NCBI GenBank assembly: GCA_002501695.1
Contig: DANZ01000160.1
Coordinates: forward strand, 6,308-11,974
Source of the DNA: Methanolobus sp. UBA474
Lineage (GTDB): Archaea; Halobacteriota; Methanosarcinia; Methanosarcinales; Methanosarcinaceae
DNA length: 5,667 nucleotides
Direction of reading: 5' to 3'
Positions 1 through 4,645 of the stretch are shown piece after piece (the first letter of the stretch is position 1; the number at the start of each line of letters is the position of its first letter). The position numbers and the translations under genes were made by a program. A model generated the notes under the pieces. That model did not search any database. It had not been told where the DNA came from and worked only from the letters and a program-made list of their open reading frames with translations.

Positions 1-39
1 GGGGTAATTTACTTAAGGTAACACTCTGTATTAATTTAT

Positions 40-1119
40 ATGAGCTGGTATGTTGCGGATGCTATAGACAGGTCTGTTGAGCGGACCAAAAAATGTTTGC
101 TGGAGCCCTTTGATTTCTGGAAATGGATGAAACTGGCAATTATGGTCCTGTTCATCGGAGGATCCGGATTCAATGGAGGAGGCGGCAGCGACTATTCTGT
201 TGATGAATCGGACATGCCTTCCGTTCCTGTCATACCGGCAGATGTAACAGATATCTTCCGGCAGATCGATGGCTGGGTTTCTGCCAATCTGGTCGAGATT
301 GCATTTGTACTGATCATATCATTCGTCTTTTTAGTGCTGTTGTTAGCTTACATCTCGAGCGTAATGGAATTCGTTTTCGTTGAATCCCTGGTGAAGAACG
401 ACATCAGGTTCCGGGAGTACTTCCGCAGGTATCTCGGAAAAGGATTCGGGCTGTTCCTGTTGCGCTTGCTCATTGGCCTCATTGTGCTGGCCTTCATAGC
501 AGCCGTGATCCTGCTTTTCATATACTCTGCCGGCGATCCGGCCTCAGCAGAGCCGGACATCCAGGCAGCAAATGTGTTCCTTTTGATGCTGATGCTGTTA
601 GCTCTCCTCGTGCTTGCAATTGCCGGAGGAGCTATCAGTTCCCTTGTCGGCCTGTCCATACCTGTTGCCATGTACACAAATAACAGTATTTTCAGGGCGT
701 TTTCCATGATCCTCAAAAAGTTCAGGCAGGACGCAGGGCAGATACTCCTCTACTTGATCGGCAGGATCGTTCTGAGAATTGCAGCGGCTCTTGTGGTTGG
801 TATCCTGGTACTGGTCATTATTGCTATAGCTGTGCTTATCGTACTGGTGATTGACGGACTGATCTATCTTGCAATTACAACACTGCTGCCAGGATCGATA
901 TTGTTATGGATAGTGCTGGCACCCCTGATCTTCGTCCAGTTAATTCTGTTCATACTCGCGATCGCCTTTGTCAGTATGCCTGTAGAGGTGTTCCTGAGAT
1001 ATCACCTGCTCACCTTCCTGCAGGCATGGTATCCGGAGATAACGATACCTGTCTTTGACGGGCTCAATGGTGCAGGCCCTGCCGATGCACAGGCCCTGGT
1101 GCAGGATGCTACCCTGTAA
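40..1119 (+). CDS. Polytopic membrane protein, DUF7544-like, function unknown
   Basis: A 359-residue protein that is mostly hydrophobic. The N-terminal 30 residues are amphipathic and contain the segment LEPFDFWKWMKL (residues 21-32), which resembles the conserved entry of archaeal DUF7544 proteins. A first membrane segment (about 30-42) is followed by a Gly-rich and acidic exposed stretch (41-80). Further membrane segments lie near 85-114, 135-163, 178-210 and 234-316; the last block is long enough for three helices, giving about seven or eight in all. Short basic loops (about 119-134 and 219-231) separate them. No catalytic motif or transporter signature is visible, so no function is assigned. 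The ATG at 40 has no nearby SD, and only 39 bases of upstream DNA are visible. The gene ends in TAA and is followed by two small hairpins before maf. The family name rests on recalled similarity and is moderately secure; that the gene is real is much more certain. Confidence 0.85.
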   Translation: MSWYVADAIDRSVERTKKCLLEPFDFWKWMKLAIMVLFIGGSGFNGGGGSDYSVDESDMPSVPVIPADVTDIFRQIDGWVSANLVEIAFVLIISFVFLVLLLAYISSVMEFVFVESLVKNDIRFREYFRRYLGKGFGLFLLRLLIGLIVLAFIAAVILLFIYSAGDPASAEPDIQAANVFLLMLMLLALLVLAIAGGAISSLVGLSIPVAMYTNNSIFRAFSMILKKFRQDAGQILLYLIGRIVLRIAAALVVGILVLVIIAIAVLIVLVIDGLIYLAITTLLPGSILLWIVLAPLIFVQLILFILAIAFVSMPVEVFLRYHLLTFLQAWYPEITIPVFDGLNGAGPADAQALVQDATL

Positions 1120-1120
1120 T

Positions 1121-1176
1121 GCATACCATGTCCGTATGATAGCGTCAATACCCTGAAGGGCCAAGGCTCATCAGGG
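1121..1176 (+). terminator. Two tandem small hairpins after the membrane protein gene
   Basis: Just after the TAA stop at 1117-1119 there is an inverted repeat CATAC / GTATG (about 1122-1138, 7-base loop). A second perfect 6-bp repeat, CCCTGA (1151-1156) / TCAGGG (1171-1176), follows with a 14-base loop. The second is followed by the A/T-rich run ATATTTATTTA, so it could end transcription of the upstream gene in an intrinsic-like way. The same A/T-rich run could instead serve as a TATA element for maf. Stems are short, so the call is tentative. Confidence 0.35.
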
Positions 1177-1198
1177 ATATTTATTTACAGAACACACC

Positions 1199-1792
1199 AT
1201 GAGAAAAGTGATCCTTGCCTCTGCATCCCCGAGAAGAAAAGAACTGCTGCAGCAGTTAATAGGAGATAATTTCCAGGTATACGGCAGTTCTTATACAGAG
1301 GAGCCTGTGGAAGCATTTACACCTGAAGAGCTTGCTGTCCATCATTCCCGCGAGAAGGCCAGGAATGTTGCATTCAGCTTTAAGGAAGGACTGGTTATCT
1401 CGGCCGATACTTTCGTTGTGTGCAAGGGCGAGATACTGGGCAAGCCCTCTTCGGAGACCGTAGCAAAAGAGACCCTCCGCAAGATAAGCGGCCAGATGAT
1501 AGAGGTTATTACAGGGATCACCTTGATTGATACAGGAACAGGTATGGAGATAAGCGAATACGAAGTGACCCTAGTATTCATGAAGCCTCTGGCCAGCAGG
1601 GAGATTGACTGCTACGTAAGCACTGGAGAGCCTTTCGGCAAGGCAGGAGCATTCGCGATCCAGGGAAAAGGCGCACTGTTCGTTGAAAGGATAGAGGGTG
1701 ATTATTCAAATGTGGTAGGACTGCCCTTATTCAGGCTGGGGAGGATGCTGAAGCATATCGGTGCTGACAGTATCATCTGGGAGCAGGAATGA
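1199..1792 (+). CDS. maf: Maf family nucleoside triphosphate pyrophosphatase (YhdE-like)
   Basis: Maf proteins are cytosolic house-cleaning enzymes that hydrolyse non-canonical or surplus nucleoside triphosphates to the monophosphate and pyrophosphate. The 197-residue length is normal for the family. The N-terminus carries the nucleotide-binding signature SASPRRKELL (residues 8-17). SADTFV (68-73) contains the catalytic Asp70, followed by GKP (81-83). The C-terminal half has GEPFGKAGAFAIQGKGALF (143-161) with the conserved Glu, Lys and Gln, and GDYSNVVGLPL (167-177). The ADT form of the Asp motif, rather than the SDQ form of the m7GTP-specific YceF branch, suggests the YhdE branch, which prefers dTTP and UTP; that preference is inferred. 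The ATG at 1199 places the family motif at the expected distance. No SD precedes it (the sequence just upstream is ACAGAACACACC), so initiation may be leaderless or SD-independent. The 79-base gap and hairpins after the preceding gene argue against tight coupling. Confidence 0.95.
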   Translation: MRKVILASASPRRKELLQQLIGDNFQVYGSSYTEEPVEAFTPEELAVHHSREKARNVAFSFKEGLVISADTFVVCKGEILGKPSSETVAKETLRKISGQMIEVITGITLIDTGTGMEISEYEVTLVFMKPLASREIDCYVSTGEPFGKAGAFAIQGKGALFVERIEGDYSNVVGLPLFRLGRMLKHIGADSIIWEQE

Positions 1793-2001
1793 CACCGAAG
1801 CAGTGGCAGGATCACATTGAACCCGCATCCTGAGTCCATGTGTACCCGAAAGCCCGTTCTTATCGCAAGTTTAATGTAGCACCCTGAAAACATAATCTCT
1901 GCAAGGAACGATAAGGCACATCTGTGCACTTTAAGGGATCCGTGCAGCTGCTGTTAATAATAATTGATCATACAAATAAGGAGGATGGCATCCTGGACGA
2001 C
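1793..2001. other. Intergenic region upstream of mtaA with dyad elements
   Basis: This spacer of about 210 bases holds no supported gene; the only forward ATG reading frame I checked in it (1838-1879) encodes 13 residues. Around 1916-1927 lies the 12-bp dyad GCACA-TC-TGTGC, and a further GTGCA copy sits at 1942-1946, a possible regulator-binding area. A/T-rich candidates for a TATA box are CTTTAAG (about 1929-1935), which would give a leader of roughly 45 bases, GTTTAATG (about 1869-1876), which would give about 105 bases, and TTAATAATAA (about 1954-1963), which lies too close to the SD to be likely. An in-frame GTG at 1924 would extend mtaA by 26 mostly hydrophobic residues not expected in the family, so this part is treated as non-coding. 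Confidence 0.4.
1978..1994 (+). promoter_or_regulatory. Strong SD of mtaA overlapped by a short hairpin
   Basis: AAGGAGG (1978-1984) is an excellent match to the archaeal anti-SD but ends 17 bases before the ATG at 2002, well beyond the usual 5-10. The 3' half of the SD is the left arm of a perfect 5-bp inverted repeat, AGGAT-GGC-ATCCT (1982-1994). If the hairpin forms it would either hide part of the SD or loop out the excess spacing. Confidence 0.5.
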
Positions 2002-3030
2002 ATGACATTGAAGGAGCGTTTCGTACGCTCCATAAAAAGGGAAGAAGTGGACAAAGTGCCTGTGTGCTCGGTCACCCAGACCGGCACCGCTGATCTTATG
2101 GAACTGTCCGGTGCCTGCTGGCCGCAGGCGAATTATGATCCGGTGCAGATGGCCACACTTGCTATCGCAGGACGTGAGATAGCAGGTCTTGAAGCTGTAC
2201 GTTATCCTTTCTGCACGACTGTCATTGCAGAGACACTTGGATGCGCCATAGCTGAAGGCTCCTTTGATACACAGCCATACCAGCTGGATTTCCCCTGCAA
2301 GAAAACAGATGATGTTAATAAGATAAGCATTCCTGAAGAGCTTCTTGAAAGCAGGAGGATCAGTCTCATGCTTGAAGCCACCGACATCATAAAACAGAGA
2401 ATAAGCGATGACGTGCCACTGATAGCCGGAATGATCGGACCGGCAGCCACTGCCTTCTATCTGGCTGGTGCGAATAACTACCTGAGATGGTGCATAACAG
2501 ACCCTGATACCCTCATCGAACTGATGAATATCGGAGAAGCGGTATGTGCCGAGTATGCCAATGCCCTGTATGATCATGGAGCGGATGCCGTGATAGTCAT
2601 CGACTCGGAAGCAGGCCCGGACCTGTTCCCTCCCCCTCTGTTCGAGTCAATGGTGCTTCCGGTATATCAGTCACTCACCAGTAAAATGAAAGGGCTTAAA
2701 CTGCTTCACATGTGCGGGGATGCCACTGCCATCCTTGAGCCGCTTGCAGAATCCGGTTTCCAGGGACTCAGTATAGAGGAAAAGGTGGACGTGGCTTATG
2801 CCAGCCAGCTGATAGGCGACAGGATATGCCTGATAGGTAATGTCTCCCCCGCGGAAACACTGCTTTACAAGTCCCGGGACGTCATCAGGAAAGAAGCAAA
2901 ACAATGCATAGAGGACGGCATAGGTATCCTTGCCCCCGGCTGTGGCATCGCTCCCCGGACACCTCTTGAGCATCTGCAGGCCTTTGTGGCTGCAAGGGAC
3001 GAGTACTACCAGGAAAAAAGGTCCCTCTGA
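2002..3030 (+). CDS. mtaA: Methylcobamide:coenzyme M methyltransferase (MtaA type)
   Basis: This cytosolic zinc enzyme of the uroporphyrinogen decarboxylase superfamily moves the methyl group from a methylated corrinoid protein to coenzyme M, making methyl-CoM for methanogenesis from methanol. The 342-residue length fits MtaA. Visible family features are VDKVPVCSVTQTG (residues 16-28), near-identical to the start of known MtaA proteins as I recall them; the zinc-ligand pair H236-x-C238 in LLHMCGD; and the third ligand C314 in LAPGCGIAP (310-318). The C-terminal TPLEHLQAFVAARDEYY also matches. The ATG at 2002 was chosen because MTLKERF aligns with family N-termini; an upstream GTG at 1924 would add 26 non-conserved residues. 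The SD lies unusually far upstream. No mtaB, mtaC or other corrinoid protein gene is in the window, so it appears unlinked from its partners. The methylamine paralogue MtbA or a related MtsA/CmuA-type protein is the main alternative; the N-terminal motif favours MtaA. Confidence 0.85.
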   Translation: MTLKERFVRSIKREEVDKVPVCSVTQTGTADLMELSGACWPQANYDPVQMATLAIAGREIAGLEAVRYPFCTTVIAETLGCAIAEGSFDTQPYQLDFPCKKTDDVNKISIPEELLESRRISLMLEATDIIKQRISDDVPLIAGMIGPAATAFYLAGANNYLRWCITDPDTLIELMNIGEAVCAEYANALYDHGADAVIVIDSEAGPDLFPPPLFESMVLPVYQSLTSKMKGLKLLHMCGDATAILEPLAESGFQGLSIEEKVDVAYASQLIGDRICLIGNVSPAETLLYKSRDVIRKEAKQCIEDGIGILAPGCGIAPRTPLEHLQAFVAARDEYYQEKRSL

Positions 3031-3044
3031 TCTGACAGGATCAC

Positions 3045-3068
3045 GGGGGAAGCATTTTTGCTTCCTTT
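3045..3068. terminator. Bidirectional hairpin terminator between convergent genes
   Basis: A perfect 7-bp stem, GGAAGCA (3048-3054) / TGCTTCC (3059-3065), with a TTTT loop, can be lengthened by G-T wobbles at its base. It fills most of the 37-base gap between the mtaA stop (3028-3030) and the stop of the gene on the minus strand (3068-3070). On the plus strand it is followed by TTTC, only a weak T tract. The position between two convergent stops makes a shared terminator the natural reading. Confidence 0.6.
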
Positions 3069-3370
3069 CAGTCCTTATCTTCTTTTTCTGCAAAGATATT
3101 GTTGTACACGTCGGTCCAGTGAAGCTGGGAGCCTGCTGCTATGAACATTGCAACAGATATCGCCTCTGCAAGCTCGTCTTTCGTGGCTCCGCCGTATATA
3201 GCCCTCTGGGAGTGTATCTCAATGCAGCGTTCGCATCTCATCAGCACGGAAGCAGCTACGGCGATCAGCTCTTTTGTCTTAATGTCAAGAGCGCTTTCTT
3301 TGAAGATAGTTGCACGCATCTGCACAAAGGCATCGGTGGTTTCAGGTAGTCGGTCTTTCAGGAATTGCAT
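3068..3370 (-). CDS. Carboxymuconolactone decarboxylase family protein, AhpD-like
   Basis: A 100-residue protein consisting of one CMD domain, the usual size for a stand-alone member. The core ELIAVAASVLMRCERCIEIH holds the redox motif C46-x-x-C49 followed by H53, with E34 twelve residues before the first Cys. The E/C/C/H spacing (12, 3, 4) equals that of Mycobacterium tuberculosis AhpD (E118, C130, C133, H137), an alkylhydroperoxidase that works through a Cys pair. This supports thiol-based peroxidase or disulfide-reductase activity rather than decarboxylation of carboxymuconolactone; the physiological substrate and reductant are unknown. Downstream of the Cys motif, the GGATKDELAEAISVAMFIAAG segment is typical of the family. 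The ATG at 3370 has the SD GAGG (complement of 3378-3381) with 7-base spacing. The gene converges on mtaA and lies 66 bases downstream of the potassium channel on the same strand, with its own possible TATA box. Confidence 0.9.
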   Translation of the reverse strand: MQFLKDRLPETTDAFVQMRATIFKESALDIKTKELIAVAASVLMRCERCIEIHSQRAIYGGATKDELAEAISVAMFIAAGSQLHWTDVYNNIFAEKEDKD

Positions 3371-3403
3371 GATGTTTCCTCATTCAACCCATTGGAGCGA
3401 ACA

Positions 3404-3420
3404 CATAAAAAGTTATAGCA
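3404..3420 (-). promoter_or_regulatory. Possible TATA box of the AhpD-like gene
   Basis: On the minus strand the sequence reads GCTATAACTTTTTATG. Either the TTTTTATG part (centre near 3408) or the CTATAAC part (centre near 3417) would place the transcription start about 25 bases downstream, near 3383 or 3392. That leaves a short leader of roughly 13-22 bases that still contains the SD at 3378-3381. Position is good but the match is only moderate. Confidence 0.35.
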
Positions 3421-3436
3421 GAAAATTAGCAGTGCT

Positions 3437-3868
3437 TTACGATCCGTCCTTGTCCTGTGCCTGAGAGGCCACATTCTCATCAGGGATCTCCTGCTCGCCA
3501 TGTGAAAATAGCCATCGTGTCGATCCCTGATGGCTTGCGATCCTCTGTTGCCGCTTTTTCTGGATATAATCTCCTGTTGCAGTAACAAAGCCTACAAGTA
3601 CGCCCAGGCCCATGAACACGTACATGATGGTAAATATTTTCCCCATATCTGTTGAAGGGCTAAGATCGCCATACCCGATGGTCGTCAGAGTGATGACCGA
3701 GAAGTATAATGAATCAAGCCATCCCCATCCTTCAATGTTATGATAGACAATGGTCCCGAAGGCAAGAACAATTCCTACGAGTGCGAAAAGGCTCCTGAAC
3801 TGCGGATCCTTGAACATCTGCAGCTGTGTTCTCACAAAGACAATAAATGCTATTATGAAAGGGATCAT
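3437..3868 (-). CDS. Small two-helix potassium channel without RCK domain
   Basis: A 143-residue membrane protein of the ion channel (Ion_trans_2) family. A short hydrophobic N-terminal stretch (residues 2-12) precedes helix M1 (about 25-43). The re-entrant pore helix (about 52-62) leads into the selectivity filter TTIGYGD (62-68), diagnostic of K+ selectivity, and helix M2 follows (about 77-99). The remaining 40 or so residues are charged and polar, with a basic KKRQQR stretch just after M2. They are too short for an RCK nucleotide- or calcium-binding domain, so gating is not evident; the channel should act as a tetramer in the cytoplasmic membrane. I chose the ATG at 3868 because GGAGG (complement of 3877-3881) lies 8 bases upstream. 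The longer frame from a GTG at 3883 would put the SD inside the coding region. It is divergent from the small membrane protein gene at 4028 and has a good TATA box upstream. Confidence 0.92.
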   Translation of the reverse strand: MIPFIIAFIVFVRTQLQMFKDPQFRSLFALVGIVLAFGTIVYHNIEGWGWLDSLYFSVITLTTIGYGDLSPSTDMGKIFTIMYVFMGLGVLVGFVTATGDYIQKKRQQRIASHQGSTRWLFSHGEQEIPDENVASQAQDKDGS

Positions 3869-3923
3869 AGATCCATCCTCCACTATGAATTTTTATACCT
3901 GCAATATTCATTTAGACGCCCGG

Positions 3924-3932
3924 TATATAAAA
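3924..3932 (-). promoter_or_regulatory. TATA box of the potassium channel gene
   Basis: The minus strand reads TTTTATATA, close to the archaeal consensus TTTATATA. Its centre is about 60 bases before the ATG at 3868, which predicts transcription starting near 3902 and a leader of about 34 bases that includes the SD at 3877-3881. A second A/T element (TATAAAAA, complement near 3889-3896) is too close to the SD to be the main promoter. Read on the plus strand the box is too far from the gene at 4028 to be its obvious promoter. Confidence 0.5.
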
Positions 3933-4000
3933 CGGCTTACTCTTAAGATACAGATAACTTAGTTCCTCAACAGTGTTTCACATATTTTGAACTGCTCAGG

Positions 4001-4023
4001 CCCTTAATATTACAGGGAGAGGT
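4001..4023 (+). promoter_or_regulatory. SD region of the small membrane protein, in a hairpin arm
   Basis: GGGAG (4015-4019) is 8 bases before the TTG at 4028 and is the best ribosome-binding match; the following GAGGT (4019-4023) is 4 bases away. The first three G of the SD belong to the right arm of CCCT (4001-4004) / AGGG (4014-4017), whose loop holds the palindrome TAATATTA. A TATA-like CACATATTTT near 3979-3988 would start transcription near 4008. In that case the left arm would be absent from the RNA and the hairpin irrelevant. Confidence 0.4.
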
Positions 4024-4027
4024 ATGT

Positions 4028-4438
4028 TTGGGTCGGTTTACGGGATATGAAGCGGCTTACTGGAAAGTATGTTTGTTACATGCACAGGCGAACTTCAGGG
4101 GATTCTTCCATGATATCAGGTATGTTCTCCTTTTTTACGTGATAGGGGATATATCAACGACCGTCTTTGCAATTGAGAACGAACTGGGTTACGAGGCAAA
4201 TTCCATCATTGCAGGTTTCCTTGAGAATTACGGCTACTATAGCCTTATAGTGATCAAAATGCTGTTCCTTTCTCTCTGTTTCCTGGAATACCTGTATCTT
4301 AAAAAGAGAGGCCATCCCTCTACATGGAATATCACAAGGCATTCGATATCTGTTCTGGGAATACTGGTCGTTACAAATAACCTGCTTGTGATCGGCGGTG
4401 CAGGCAGCCCGCTGGGCAGGCTGTTGTATGGGTTCTAA
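4028..4438 (+). CDS. Small three-helix membrane protein, DUF5658-like
   Basis: A 136-residue protein of unknown function. Three membrane helices are visible: about residues 31-49, 71-92 and 107-124. The first runs into GDISTTVFAIENELGYEANSI, which fits the DUF5658 pattern of an Asp-x-x-Thr-Thr in helix one (D41, T44, T45) and a Glu-x-Asn shortly after (E56, N58; the usual following Pro is replaced by Ser). A basic loop, LKKRGHPSTWNITRH, connects helices two and three and probably faces the cytoplasm. The start is uncertain: TTG at 4028 has an SD 8 bases upstream, while the nearby ATG at 4024 is in another frame and stops after eight codons. A later start near residue 16 (TTG) is possible but has less support. 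The gene stands alone, divergent from the potassium channel, and ends in TAA with no clear terminator after it. Family membership is recalled from motif shape and is moderately secure. Confidence 0.75.
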   Translation: MGRFTGYEAAYWKVCLLHAQANFRGFFHDIRYVLLFYVIGDISTTVFAIENELGYEANSIIAGFLENYGYYSLIVIKMLFLSLCFLEYLYLKKRGHPSTWNITRHSISVLGILVVTNNLLVIGGAGSPLGRLLYGF

Positions 4439-4639
4439 TGTATTTAGCGCGATATGTCTGTAAGTGCATTGATGCCAGATCAAGGATTGCAGCCGGTTCG
4501 AATCGATAATGAAAATAGTCCTTATAATTCAGCGGGCGGATCCATGGGTATCCTGGAGTTCCGGAAACGTCAGGTGAAAGGCATGCTTTTATTTACCCGT
4601 ACCAAAAGAGCCTTTTAACATTAGATCGAACTTTATGGC
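4439..4639. other. Intergenic region before the symporter gene
   Basis: No gene is supported here. The longest forward frame I noticed starts at ATG 4509 and encodes only 22 residues before a TGA, with no SD. The motif GGTTCGAATC near 4496-4505 resembles a tRNA T-loop but has no matching stem. The right-hand part (4575-4639) has the promoter-like elements described separately. The left part shows nothing recognisable. Confidence 0.5.
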
Positions 4640-4645
4640 ATGCCA
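4578..4645 (+). promoter_or_regulatory. Symporter promoter region with paired GCATGC dyads
   Basis: Two TATA-like boxes are present. CTTTTATTTA (4586-4595) would give transcription from about 4616. CCTTTTAACA (4611-4620), preceded by the A-rich, BRE-like CCAAAAGAG, would start close to the ATG itself, that is, a leaderless message. There is no SD before the ATG at 4640. GGCATGC occurs twice, at 4580-4586 within a near-palindrome touching the first TATA box, and at 4637-4643 within the perfect 10-bp palindrome TGGCATGCCA spanning the start codon. Such placement would suit a repressor, but no regulator is identified. Confidence 0.35.

Noticed and set aside
1074..1098. Direct repeat AGGCCCTG twice near the 3' end of the first gene
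   Set aside because: Two 8-base copies within coding DNA for an Ala/Gly-rich tail; explained by local composition, with no sign of a wider repeat array.
1924..2001. N-terminal extension of mtaA from GTG 1924
   Set aside because: The 26 added residues are hydrophobic and unlike MtaA N-termini, the strong SD would lie inside the coding region, and no SD precedes the GTG.
1954..2577. 207-codon open frame on the minus strand inside mtaA
   Set aside because: It is antisense to a clearly conserved gene, its translation is rich in Cys, His and Tyr without any domain, and it has no separate support.
2930..3464. Overlapping plus-strand frames across the AhpD-like gene
   Set aside because: They run antisense to a gene with intact catalytic motif, SD and start, and their translations show no recognisable domain.
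3869..3883. Longer potassium channel start at GTG 3883
   Set aside because: The SD GGAGG sits within this extension and is ideally placed, 8 bases from the ATG at 3868.
4484..4515. T-loop-like GGTTCGAATC suggesting a tRNA or a tRNA-derived attachment site
   Set aside because: The five bases on either side do not pair as a T-stem (second pair is already G-G), there is no acceptor stem or anticodon arm in the right place, and no integrase gene is nearby.
4509..4577. 22-codon frame beginning MKIVLIIQRADPW
   Set aside because: Too short, no SD, no recognisable family; a chance frame is the simplest explanation.
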